Assembly (NCBI GenBank): GCA_002238415.1
Contig: MPMI01000026.1
Span: 21,832-85,831 of the forward strand
Length of the DNA stretch: 64,000 nt
Direction: 5' to 3'
Source: Desulfurellaceae bacterium bin18
Lineage (GTDB): Bacteria > Desulfobacterota > Binatia > Bin18
Made by a program: the position numbers and the translations under genes. Below are positions 52,521 through 60,863 of the stretch, piece after piece. The notes beneath the pieces were generated by a model. The model was given only the letters and a program-made list of their open reading frames with translations, had not been told where the DNA came from and ran no database searches. Numbering within the stretch: the first letter of the stretch is position 1; each line of letters opens with the position of its first letter.

Positions 52521-53633
52521 CTAGAGATTATATAAGCGCTTGGCGTTCTCGCCGATGATTTTTTGCTGGGCGTGGGTCGGGAGTTTTGCACACGAGGCTT
52601 TGACTTCATCGACCACACCGGGAAAGGTGCAGTCGAAGTGGGGATAGTCCGACCCCCAAATGACACACTCCTCAAGCCCCAAGTCGGCAATACTGCTCAT
52701 CGTGCTCTCGTCCGGGTCCATGGAGATAAAGCACTGCTCGCGAAAGTGCTCGCTCGGTCGCTTTTTGAGCCACGGGACATAATGGCCCATGGTGTCAAAA
52801 TGGCTGTCCATCCGGTCCAGCCAATAGCCGAGCCAACCGACCCCGGACTCCAGAAAGGCGACCTTGAGGCTGGGAAACTGCGAGAGCACGCCACCACAAA
52901 TAATATCCATACAGGCTCCCTGCTGTTCCCAGGGATGACAGACCATATGGAAAAAGAACGGGTCCTTATAGCGCTCTTGGCCAAGGGTCGGCATCTTGGT
53001 GCCGAAACTGCCATGAATGGCAACCGGCACGTCGAGTTCCTGGGCGGCTTGCCAGAGGGGATAATAGGCCGGGTCGTTGAGCCGGCGACCATTGAACGGA
53101 TTGGGGCGCACAAAGACGGCACGCATGCCCAGCTCTCTCACAACGCGGTGCATTTCGATCACGGCCGTCTCGACATCCTGTAGGGGCAGCGGTGCCACGC
53201 CGTAAAAACGCTGCGGGTAGGCTTTGCAGAAGTCGGCGAGCCAGTTGTTATAGGCCCGACAGGCCGCGGCCGCCACCTGGGGATCGGTGATATCGCCGTA
53301 GATGAGCCACAGCGTCGGGTAGAAGAAGGCGATCTCAATGCCTTCGAGGTCCATGTCTTTGATCCGTTGGTGCGGATCGTAGCCGCCGGGGACAATTTCG
53401 TCCCAGGACATCGTGCGCGCCCGGTGGGCGTCTGACATGCCACCCGGTGTGCAGGCCGCGGCAATCGCCATATTACGATCGCGCCGTAACTCGCCGTTAA
53501 TTTTAAGACAGTCTACCCCTTCCGCATCCTTTGCAATCTGAATCACCTGAGCCCGATAGGCCGGCTCGGTATATTCTTCCCACACGCGCGGCGGCTCAAG
53601 CAGGTGTCCGTCTGCGTCAATGATGGTTGCCAT
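52521..53633 (-). CDS. Amidohydrolase-2 family hydrolase (paralog 6)
   Basis: The 370-residue TIM-barrel protein has IIDADGHLLEPPRVWEEY at the N terminus (metal motif), VPVAIHGSFGTKMP in mid-barrel and IWGSDYPHFDCTF late (Asp). AGGAGG precedes the ATG. It is the first gene of an apparent operon with the two acyl-CoA dehydrogenases, placing this paralog in an acyl-CoA-linked degradation pathway. Ring hydrolysis or decarboxylation of a pathway acid is plausible. Confidence 0.88.
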   Translation of the reverse strand: MATIIDADGHLLEPPRVWEEYTEPAYRAQVIQIAKDAEGVDCLKINGELRRDRNMAIAAACTPGGMSDAHRARTMSWDEIVPGGYDPHQRIKDMDLEGIEIAFFYPTLWLIYGDITDPQVAAAACRAYNNWLADFCKAYPQRFYGVAPLPLQDVETAVIEMHRVVRELGMRAVFVRPNPFNGRRLNDPAYYPLWQAAQELDVPVAIHGSFGTKMPTLGQERYKDPFFFHMVCHPWEQQGACMDIICGGVLSQFPSLKVAFLESGVGWLGYWLDRMDSHFDTMGHYVPWLKKRPSEHFREQCFISMDPDESTMSSIADLGLEECVIWGSDYPHFDCTFPGVVDEVKASCAKLPTHAQQKIIGENAKRLYNL

Positions 53634-53666
53634 GACTCCCTCCTGTAGAGTGATATACGCCTGCGG

Positions 53667-54098
53667 TTATTGGGGTGGCCCCGGCGGCAGGACGCGCACA
53701 TGATTGCTGATCCGCTCGTATGACCCACCCTCTTCTACCAGCCCTTTTAACGACACCACACAACACTCTTCCTTGTCGCTCAATTCCTGCCAATCAACGG
53801 ATTGAGGGGGAATGCCGATCTTAATGATGACGGTATCGACCGACAGGATGAATTCCTCTAGGGCGGCAAAAATCTTTACCTGCGGCTCCAGCGGAGAAAC
53901 CACGATTTCCTTGTAAGGTAAAGGCAGGCGTTCCTCGGGGGCGAGTTCATAGTCCAGCGTAATACGCAGGACGTCTTCGGCCGGACGGGTAAGTTTCGCA
54001 TTCGAGATTTCGATAAGCGGTTTATACACCTCAGGCTCGGAGCAACTGCCCACGAGAACAATAAGCGGCAAGAGGCAGAATATGAGGAATCTAGGCAT
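53667..54098 (-). CDS. Hypothetical lipoprotein
   Basis: The 143-residue product has a lipoprotein signal, MPRFLIFCLLPLIVLVGSC, with lipobox LVGS-C. The mature part is acidic and beta-rich (LLYELAPEERLPLPYKE-like segments, VSLKGLVEEGG). No family is recognised. An earlier ATG at 54113 adds five residues; neither start has a strong RBS. It probably sits in the outer or inner membrane via lipid. It lies 33 bases upstream of the paralog 6 gene on the same strand, though shared function is unclear. Confidence 0.6.
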   Translation of the reverse strand: MPRFLIFCLLPLIVLVGSCSEPEVYKPLIEISNAKLTRPAEDVLRITLDYELAPEERLPLPYKEIVVSPLEPQVKIFAALEEFILSVDTVIIKIGIPPQSVDWQELSDKEECCVVSLKGLVEEGGSYERISNHVRVLPPGPPQ

Positions 54099-54227
54099 AG
54101 GATATTTCCACATCTTTTTTCGTGCTTGTGCCTTATCACGTGGATGCGGAGAAGAAAAACCCGCGGTCAGGATTTTATGAAACGGCTCGCCTCTCAGGTG
54201 TTGTCCTGAACCGGGCGGGCTCTTGCT

Positions 54228-55046
54228 TCATGACTTGATTGCGGTCGCGTAGAGCACGTTGGCTTCGACTGCCGCCACGCCATTGGCCCGGATAAAGGCG
54301 AGGTTGGCCTGGCGGACCTGCTCACGCTCGGCTGGCTCCAACTGCTCAAGCGTCCCTCTGTAACCCGAGCCAAGAACGGCCGCCCACCAATCTTCCGGTG
54401 AACGAAGGGCATGGACGCCGGTCTCGCTGACGACCTGTACGTCGCGAATGCCACCCTCTTCCAGCATGGCCCGAAGAGAGCCGGGATCGGCGATACGATC
54501 CCAGGGGTTGAAGCCTTTGTAGAGCTCAGGGCGGACCGCTGCGACGGCCTCCCAAAACGCCGTGTTGGCAGGCTCAAAGAAATGCGACCCCCAGGTTGTG
54601 ATGGCGAGCACTCCGCCTGGAGCGACCATACGCCAGAGTTCCCTGACCGCCCCCGGCATATCGGGGACAAAGAATATGCCGAACACACAGACCACGGCAT
54701 CGAAGTGGCCGTCGGGCAGGTCGAGGTCTAACATATCACCCGCCCGGAACTCGATATTCTTGGCCCTCTGGCGGGTGGCCTTAGCGCGCGCCAACTCCAG
54801 TAGCCCCTCGGCAAGGTCAACTCCGAGCACGGAGCCATTGGGCGCCACCTTTTGCGCCGTGGGTATTGCCGACGCCCCACTGCCGCAGCAAACGTCGAGG
54901 CAGCGCGCGCCTGACGACAGGTCGATCCGATCGATCGTCCGCCGGCCGAAGCGGTCCCAGAACGAGTTGGCGCTCAGGTCGAAGGCGTCGGCCGCCGCGT
55001 TATAGGTCTGGGCTGCTTTCGTCTTGGCCTCATTTGGGGTCGGCAT
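54228..55046 (-). CDS. Class I SAM-dependent methyltransferase (UbiE-like)
   Basis: The 272-residue protein has the Rossmann methyltransferase motifs: CLDVCCGSGASAIPTAQKVA (motif I), ARCLDV and GVDLAEGLLELARAKA (motif II), DLDLPDGHFDAVVCVFGIFF (motif IV) and PGGVLAITTWGSHF (motif VI). It methylates an unknown acceptor; the N-terminal helices FDLSANSFWDRFGRRTID resemble those of UbiE/MenG-type enzymes. RBS is weak. Monocistronic between the lipoprotein gene and the LLM gene. Confidence 0.85.
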   Translation of the reverse strand: MPTPNEAKTKAAQTYNAAADAFDLSANSFWDRFGRRTIDRIDLSSGARCLDVCCGSGASAIPTAQKVAPNGSVLGVDLAEGLLELARAKATRQRAKNIEFRAGDMLDLDLPDGHFDAVVCVFGIFFVPDMPGAVRELWRMVAPGGVLAITTWGSHFFEPANTAFWEAVAAVRPELYKGFNPWDRIADPGSLRAMLEEGGIRDVQVVSETGVHALRSPEDWWAAVLGSGYRGTLEQLEPAEREQVRQANLAFIRANGVAAVEANVLYATAIKS

Positions 55047-55129
55047 ACCTGCGCAGTCCTGCTTCTTGTGTGGAGCGTTTCGGAGGGAACGGGAGAAAGA
55101 GAGCTATGAGGCAAACACGCTCCGCCGAA

Positions 55130-56017
55130 CTAGGATAAGCCCACATCCCGGGCGAATTTTTCCATCATGGCCATCATGTCTGCATACGTCCGGGCGAAAT
55201 TAAAGAAGGCCAGATACAGATAGCTTGCGCCGAGTTCCTGATAGCGGGGAATATCGTCAAGGATCTCGTCCGGCTTCTTGCCACGGGGGGACACGCACAG
55301 GGTAATCTCGGAGAGGTCGCGGCCGGCCCGGGCCGCTTTTTCTTTGAGTTTCTCCACCCGCTGGGCAAACTCCTGCGGGCTGAACACCACGGCTGGCCAG
55401 CCGTCGCCGTATTCGACCACACGTCGCAACGCCGGGCCGGTATGGCCCCCAATCCAGATTGGCGGATGGGGTTTTTGGATGGGTCGTGGCTCACAGCCGA
55501 CCTCACTGAATTGGTGAAAGCGACCCGTAAACGAGGGGTTTTCGTTGGTCCATAACTCTTTCATGACCGCGATGGTTTCTTCGCTGAGCGGGCCGCGGTC
55601 AGCAAAGGGCGCATTCAAAATGTTGAACTCTTCCTCCATCCAGCCGACACCCACGCCGCAGATGAGCCGCCCGGCGGATAAGACATCCAGAGTGGCCAGC
55701 GTCTTTGCCGTAACAATCGCGTTGCGGTGCGGCAGCACGAGTACGGCCGTGCCTAACCGGACCTTGTGGGTGCAGGCGGCCACAAAGCTCAATACGCTCA
55801 GAGGTTCGAGCAGGGGTGCCTGCGGATCGAGAGGAAAGCTGCCGTTCGGACTGTAGGGATAGCGGGAGGCAATCTGTTTTGGCGTAATAATATGATCGGC
55901 AACCCAGACAGAATCAAAACCCAGCGCTTCGGCCGTTTGGGCCGTGGTCTTGAGGCGGTTGAGGACATCCCCTTGTGCCAGTGGCCCAAGGTGGGGAAGA
56001 AACGCACCGTACTGCAT
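55130..56017 (-). CDS. LLM class F420/flavin-dependent oxidoreductase
   Basis: The 295-residue protein has the family features: GAFLPHLGPLAQGDVLNRLK, FDSVWVADHIITPKQIASRY, VRLGTAVLVLPHRNAIVTAK, AGRLICGVGVGWMEEEF and PPIWIGGHTGPALRRVVEYGDGW. The GVGVGW and WIGG segments are diagnostic. GGAGGAG precedes the ATG. Divergent from the phosphatase at 56170; 152 bases lie between them. Probable F420 cofactor, unproven. Confidence 0.88.
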   Translation of the reverse strand: MQYGAFLPHLGPLAQGDVLNRLKTTAQTAEALGFDSVWVADHIITPKQIASRYPYSPNGSFPLDPQAPLLEPLSVLSFVAACTHKVRLGTAVLVLPHRNAIVTAKTLATLDVLSAGRLICGVGVGWMEEEFNILNAPFADRGPLSEETIAVMKELWTNENPSFTGRFHQFSEVGCEPRPIQKPHPPIWIGGHTGPALRRVVEYGDGWPAVVFSPQEFAQRVEKLKEKAARAGRDLSEITLCVSPRGKKPDEILDDIPRYQELGASYLYLAFFNFARTYADMMAMMEKFARDVGLS

Positions 56018-56169
56018 AGCTCTCCTCCGCGGGCAGAAAATCCATCCCCTGCTACCATACCCTCAGCTGAAATACCAATCGTCTGAGGGCATCCGGTCCG
56101 ATTTGGAGAGCCTCGGGTCTTGTAGCCATCCCCGTGTGGACATGCTACAGAGCGGTACCGAGGTCAGCC

Positions 56170-56907
56170 ATGCCGAGTGACGTCAGGGATGCAAAGAGTA
56201 AACGTGTTCCTCAATACCATGAAGATGCTGAACTCGTTTACTCTTCAGGGATAGATGCGGGTGTTCGTGTTCTCTTGGTCCGACATGGAGAGACCATCTG
56301 GAATCAGGAAAACCGCTGGCAGGGTCAGGCCGATACGCCGCTCAGCCAGACGGGCTATGACCAGGCGCGGCAACTCGCCCGGCGCTTCCAGCATGAAGAA
56401 CGGCGTATTCAGGCGATTTACACCAGCGACCTCCGGCGTGCGCGTGACACGGCAGCTATTCTTGGCCAGGTATTAGGTGTCGCGCTGATCGAGGCGACGG
56501 CTTGGCGCGAGATGGATATTGGAACCTGGAGTGGGCTGACAACCGCCGAGGTGGCGACCCGGCACGCCGAGGAATGGGCGCGGCTGCGGCAGGGAGAAGA
56601 CCTGCCGCGCGGCGGAGGCGAAACCTTTGCCCAGTTTCAAGGCCGCTTACTGCGATCGAGTCAACGCTTTGTCCGAGACCATAGGGGCGAACAGATCGTC
56701 GTGGTGACCCACGGAGGGGCGGTGAGAGCCTTCCTGTTACACTGTCGTGGTCTGAACATGAGCCAATTCGGCCAGATTGAAAAAATTGGCAATACCGGCA
56801 TCAGCGAAGTCTCGCTCTTTCCAAGCGGAGAGGCGAAGATTCACACGATTAACAGTACGACTCATCTCAACGGGGCGGTGCTGTCCGGTGAGACGGTTGA
56901 CGCCTAG
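56170..56907 (+). CDS. Histidine phosphatase family protein (phosphoglycerate-mutase-like)
   Basis: A 245-residue protein: RVLLVRHGETIWN (catalytic RHG), IYTSDLRRARDTAAILG, WREMDIGTWSGLT and VVVTHGGAVRAFLL (second catalytic His). These are the phosphatase-superfamily core found in GpmB, CobC and sugar phosphatases. The N-terminal 35 residues are charged and probably disordered. The ATG at 56170 is preferred over one at 56134 on the basis of a weak GAGG. It precedes a G-rich hairpin and the LPG-synthase-like gene. The phosphorylated substrate is unknown. Confidence 0.85.
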   Translation: MPSDVRDAKSKRVPQYHEDAELVYSSGIDAGVRVLLVRHGETIWNQENRWQGQADTPLSQTGYDQARQLARRFQHEERRIQAIYTSDLRRARDTAAILGQVLGVALIEATAWREMDIGTWSGLTTAEVATRHAEEWARLRQGEDLPRGGGETFAQFQGRLLRSSQRFVRDHRGEQIVVVTHGGAVRAFLLHCRGLNMSQFGQIEKIGNTGISEVSLFPSGEAKIHTINSTTHLNGAVLSGETVDA

Positions 56908-56927
56908 CGCAGAGCCACATGAGGGAT

Positions 56928-56980
56928 GGGGGGCTAAGGGTTGGGGGTTGGGGAAACCGAGCCCCTAACCCCCAACCCCT
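56928..56980 (+). repeat. G-rich inverted repeat, hairpin/quadruplex-forming
   Basis: AGGGTTGGGGGTTGGGG (56937-56953) pairs imperfectly with CCCCTAACCCCCAACCCCT (56962-56980) around an 8-base loop. With the GGGGGG just upstream (56928-56933) it contains four G-runs spaced for a quadruplex. It lies between the phosphatase stop and the membrane protein gene and could act as a terminator or a REP-like element. Confidence 0.75.
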
Positions 56981-57009
56981 CATTTGAGGATATCAGTCTG
57001 TTACATTTT

Positions 57010-57954
57010 TTGTCCTCGCGTTGGTTCAAAGTCAGCCTGAGTCTCGGACTTTTATTTATTCTTTTTTCTTCCGTGGAGGTGGCTCACCTCGTCCGACAGT
57101 TGCGGGCGGCCCGCCTTGACTATGTCGGCCTGGCCTTCTGTGGCTACCTGCTGGGACAGGTCGCCAGCGCATACCGCTGGCGTCTGCTGGCCCGTCCGCT
57201 CGGATTCGGACAACCGCTGAAAACCTTTATCGCCTACTACTTTGCCGGCATGTATCTGAATCTGTTTGCCCCGAGCGTCGTAGCCGGGGATGTGGGACGG
57301 GGCTATCTGCTGGCGCACGGCCGTGCCCGTTTGGGCGCTGCGCTCCACTCCGTCCTCGCTGACCGGGTGAGCGGCTTGGTGATGCTGGTCTGGGTCAGTG
57401 CCGGAGGTTTTCTGCTGTGGGGTCCGAGCGTGCTGCCGGTTGAACTGTATTATGGCGTGCTGGCCACGACCGGCGGGAGCATTGTCATATGGTGGGGTCT
57501 CCCCTGTCTGCTTGAACGCTGCACGTCGCCGGGCAATATCGTCCGGCGCTCTGTAGACCGGCTCAGCCTGCCCTACCGCGCGGACCTGGCCCTGCTCGGC
57601 TCCGTGTGCGGCCTGTCTGTCTGCTTCCATCTCTTTCAGCTCGGCTTACACGCGGTGGTAGCCGCCGCACTCGGGCTGGCGGTCCCGTTGTGGTACCTCG
57701 TCCTCTTTATCCCTGTGGTCCAAATATTCAGCGCCCTGCCCGTCAGTTTTGGCGGGCTGGGGATACGAGAGGGTGGCTATGTCCTGTGTCTCGCCCTGTG
57801 GGGAACTGGACGGGACGAGGCACTCGCCTTTGGCCTGGTCTGGAGCGCCATTGTGCTGGGAGCAAATATATGTGGCGGCCTAGCCTTCCTCGTATTCCCG
57901 GAGGTAGGCTTCTCGACCGCGACGCTTAAAAAAACGTGGGACGAATCAAAATAG
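57010..57954 (+). CDS. Lysylphosphatidylglycerol synthase TM-region-like membrane protein (UPF0104)
   Basis: The 314-residue protein has about eight membrane helices, including the family motif FAPSVVAGDVGRGYLLA and the late segment LPVSFGGLGIREGGYV. These are signatures of the AglD/MprF flippase-like domain (DUF/UPF0104), probable membrane transport or flippase proteins. No cytoplasmic synthase domain is present. The start is uncertain: the TTG at 57010 follows the hairpin, while an in-frame TTG at 56941 would encode the G-rich repeat. Its 3' end overlaps the convergent purA gene by 29 bases. Confidence 0.75.
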   Translation: MSSRWFKVSLSLGLLFILFSSVEVAHLVRQLRAARLDYVGLAFCGYLLGQVASAYRWRLLARPLGFGQPLKTFIAYYFAGMYLNLFAPSVVAGDVGRGYLLAHGRARLGAALHSVLADRVSGLVMLVWVSAGGFLLWGPSVLPVELYYGVLATTGGSIVIWWGLPCLLERCTSPGNIVRRSVDRLSLPYRADLALLGSVCGLSVCFHLFQLGLHAVVAAALGLAVPLWYLVLFIPVVQIFSALPVSFGGLGIREGGYVLCLALWGTGRDEALAFGLVWSAIVLGANICGGLAFLVFPEVGFSTATLKKTWDESK

Positions 57955-59218
57955 TTTCTTCGCGACCGGCGCCAACGGAAATCATTTTGACCGGGACGTT
58001 CACCAGTTCTTCGAGGCGTTCGACATACTGCCGGGCGTTGCGCGGCAGGGCGTCCAGGCTACGCATATCGGTCAGCGGCTCGGTCCAGCCGGGGAGTTCT
58101 TCATAGATGGGGGTGACCTGGTCGAGGGTATGCGCGCTCGCCGGCACCTCGTCATATTCCCGGTCCCGGTAGCGATAGCCCGTACACACCCGCAGGGTAG
58201 ACAGGCCACTCAGCACATCGATCTTGGTCAGCGCCATGGCATTCAGTCCACTCAGCCGCGCCGCCGTCCGCACCACGACGGCATCGAACCAGCCACAGCG
58301 TCGGGGCCGGCCGGTGACGGTTCCAAACTCACCGCCATCACGACGCAGCTTTTCACCGTCCGCACCGTGCTCTTCGGTCGGAAAAGGACCGCTGCCGACC
58401 CGCGTGGTATACGCCTTGGAGATACCAATGACGTTGCGGAGCTGCTGCGGCGCAATCCCCGCCCCTGTGCACACCGCCCCGGCAACGGTGTTGGACGATG
58501 TCACAAACGGATAGGTGCCGTGGTCCACGTCGAGCATGGTCCCTTGCGCGCCTTCGAACAACACCTTCTGGCCAGCTTCGAGCGCGTCGTGAATATAGCG
58601 CGACGTGTTGGTGACATAGGGAGCCAGGCGGTCGCGCAGGCGACGGTAGTGGTCGAAGATGTCTTGATACGCAAGCGGCTGTTCTTGCAGCAGGGTACCG
58701 AGGTAAATATTTTTCTCTTCGAGGTTGCGCTCCAACTTCTGGGCGAATACGTCTTCGTCCAAGAGATCGACGAAGCGAATCCCGACGCGAGCCATCTTGT
58801 CTTCATACGTGGGACCGATCCCTCTGCCGGTCGTCCCGATCTTGCCCTCACCGCGGAGCCGTTCCCGCGCGAGATCGATGGCCTTGTGGTAGGGGGTGAT
58901 CAGGTGGGCGATTTCACTGATCTTGAGCGATTCCGGGTCAGACAGGCGGCCCCGCTGCTGGAGAGCATCGATTTCTTCAACCAGGACTTCGGGATTGACC
59001 ACAACGCCATTGCCGATCACACACACCTTGCCGTCGTGCAGCACGCCCGACGGGATGAGCCGGACGATAGTTTTCTGACCCCCGACAACCAGGGTGTGAC
59101 CTGCGTTGTTGCCACCTTGAAAACGGACAATAACGTCGGCTTCGCGTGCAAGCAGGTCCACCACCTTGCCTTTGCCTTCATCGCCCCACTGGACGCCGAC
59201 AACAACGAGGGTGCTCAT
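57926..59218 (-). CDS. purA: Adenylosuccinate synthetase
   Basis: The 430-residue protein is full-length PurA, which joins aspartate to IMP using GTP in AMP synthesis. Motifs: VVGVQWGDEGKGKVVDLLA (GTP-binding and catalytic Asp), QGGNNAGHTLVVGG, the IMP loop GIGPTYEDKMAR and VTGRPRRCGWFDAV near the middle. The ATG at 59218 is 31 bases downstream of the serA stop, so it is the third gene of an aminotransferase-serA-purA run. It overlaps the convergent membrane-protein gene by 29 bases. Confidence 0.96.
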   Translation of the reverse strand: MSTLVVVGVQWGDEGKGKVVDLLAREADVIVRFQGGNNAGHTLVVGGQKTIVRLIPSGVLHDGKVCVIGNGVVVNPEVLVEEIDALQQRGRLSDPESLKISEIAHLITPYHKAIDLARERLRGEGKIGTTGRGIGPTYEDKMARVGIRFVDLLDEDVFAQKLERNLEEKNIYLGTLLQEQPLAYQDIFDHYRRLRDRLAPYVTNTSRYIHDALEAGQKVLFEGAQGTMLDVDHGTYPFVTSSNTVAGAVCTGAGIAPQQLRNVIGISKAYTTRVGSGPFPTEEHGADGEKLRRDGGEFGTVTGRPRRCGWFDAVVVRTAARLSGLNAMALTKIDVLSGLSTLRVCTGYRYRDREYDEVPASAHTLDQVTPIYEELPGWTEPLTDMRSLDALPRNARQYVERLEELVNVPVKMISVGAGREETILIRPTFF

Positions 59219-59249
59219 TGGCTGTGTGCTCCTTCTTCCCGATCAAAGC

Positions 59250-60839
59250 TCATAAACGGATCAGTTGGGCCGACAGAATGGGGTCGAGTCTGCGTAAGGC
59301 GGCCAGGACCTCAGACGAGACTTGGTCATCGACATGAATCAGGGAGATGGCTTCTCCGCCGATTTTCTCCCGCCCCAGTTCCAGCCCGGCAATATTGATG
59401 CCCAGGGTGCCGAGGAGGGTGCCCACCTGGCCGACCACACCAGGAACGTCTTTATTGTTCAGCAGCAGAATCGTTCCTTCGGGAACGGCTTCCAGATGAA
59501 AATCATTGACGCGCACGAGGCGCACAGTCTGATTGCTGAAGACCGCTCCCGCGGCAGAATTGGCGCTGTCCCTGGCCTGCACGCTGACATCGATGGAATT
59601 CAGAAAATCACTTGGCGTGCTGCTGCGCGACTCGACGACGCGAATGCCCCGCTCACGCGCAACCAGCGGCGCATTGACCACATTAATCGCCTGTTCGAGA
59701 ATCGGACTGAGCAGCCCGCGTAGGACTGCCGCGGTGGCGGGTGCAACCTCATAGGCGGTAATTTCCCCGCTGTACTCGATGTGGACCTCGCGCGGAGCGT
59801 GCGGCGTAATCTGGGCGAGAAAGCTGCCGAGTTTTTCGCCGAGGAAAAGATAGGGTTCCAAAATGGTCAGCTGCTCCTGGCTCAGAGCGGGGAAATTGAC
59901 CGCGTTCTGAATCACCCCGCGCTGGAGGAAATGGGCGACTTGATCGGCAATGGCAATCGCGACGTTGATCTGGGCCTCGTCCGTTGCGGCGCCCAAATGC
60001 GGGGTGCAAATCACATCCTGTCGCTGCAGGAGGGGATGGTCGGCCGGGGGCGGCTCGTCAACAAAGACATCTAGGGCTGCACCCGTGACCGTGCCGCTCT
60101 CCAGCGCTGCAAGCAGGGCGGTTTCGTCGACGATCCCACCCCGCGCGCAATTGATAACGCGCACACCGTCTTTCATCTGCGCAAAGGCTTGGGTATCGAT
60201 CAGACCACGCGTTTCCTTGGTCAGCGGTGTATGCACGCTAATAAAATCCGCCTGCCGATATAGCTCGGTGAGCGGAACGAGTTCGACATTCATTCTGGCG
60301 GCCGCTTCTGAGGTGACGAAGGGGTCGTAGGCAACGATGCGCATCCGCAACCCCAGGGCACGCTCGGCGACAATGGTTCCGATATTGCCCAGACCGACCA
60401 GACCGAGCACTTTATTACAGACTTCGGTTCCCGTGAATTGCGAGCGCTGCCAGTGGCCAGCCTTGAGCGAGGCGGTGGCTTGCGGAATATTGCGCGCCAG
60501 GGCGAGCAGTAGCGAGATGGTGTGCTCGGCCGTGGTAACATTGTTCCCGCCAGGCGTGTTCATGACAACGATGCCACGTCTGGTGGCGGCCTCGACATCG
60601 ATATTATCAACACCGATGCCAGCCCGGCCAATCACACGCAGGTTTTGGGCCGCCGCAATGACATCCGGAGTAACGCGTGTCCCGCTCCGAATAATCAGAC
60701 CCTGATACAGAGCGATCTGCTCGGCAAGTTCCTGTTCGGTCAGTCCCGGTTGGACGGCAAAGTCGATATCCGACTGCGCTTGCAGCCGCGCCACTCCCTG
60801 CGGGGCGAGCGGGTCGGTAATAAGCACTTTATGTGACAT
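59250..60839 (-). CDS. serA: D-3-phosphoglycerate dehydrogenase, long form
   Basis: The 529-residue enzyme makes 3-phosphohydroxypyruvate, the first step of serine synthesis. It has the long bacterial form with an intervening ASB domain and C-terminal ACT domain. Motifs: GRAGIGVDNID, the NAD loop GLVGLGNIGTIVAERAL, CARGGIVDE, the catalytic His in ICTPHLGAATDEAQ, and the ACT segment DVPGVVGQVGTLLGTLGINIAGL, the likely serine-binding regulatory site. The ATG at 60839 is preferred over 60863. It lies 24 bases downstream of the aminotransferase gene, with which it forms a serine-synthesis pair. Confidence 0.95.
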   Translation of the reverse strand: MSHKVLITDPLAPQGVARLQAQSDIDFAVQPGLTEQELAEQIALYQGLIIRSGTRVTPDVIAAAQNLRVIGRAGIGVDNIDVEAATRRGIVVMNTPGGNNVTTAEHTISLLLALARNIPQATASLKAGHWQRSQFTGTEVCNKVLGLVGLGNIGTIVAERALGLRMRIVAYDPFVTSEAAARMNVELVPLTELYRQADFISVHTPLTKETRGLIDTQAFAQMKDGVRVINCARGGIVDETALLAALESGTVTGAALDVFVDEPPPADHPLLQRQDVICTPHLGAATDEAQINVAIAIADQVAHFLQRGVIQNAVNFPALSQEQLTILEPYLFLGEKLGSFLAQITPHAPREVHIEYSGEITAYEVAPATAAVLRGLLSPILEQAINVVNAPLVARERGIRVVESRSSTPSDFLNSIDVSVQARDSANSAAGAVFSNQTVRLVRVNDFHLEAVPEGTILLLNNKDVPGVVGQVGTLLGTLGINIAGLELGREKIGGEAISLIHVDDQVSSEVLAALRRLDPILSAQLIRL

Positions 60840-60863
60840 ACTGCTACTCGTCGCCCAGGTCAC

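Noticed and set aside
51505..52524. 339-codon plus-strand open frame
   Set aside because: Antisense to the FadE-like gene, which has strong family motifs.
58130..59398. 422-codon plus-strand open frame
   Set aside because: Antisense to purA and the end of serA.
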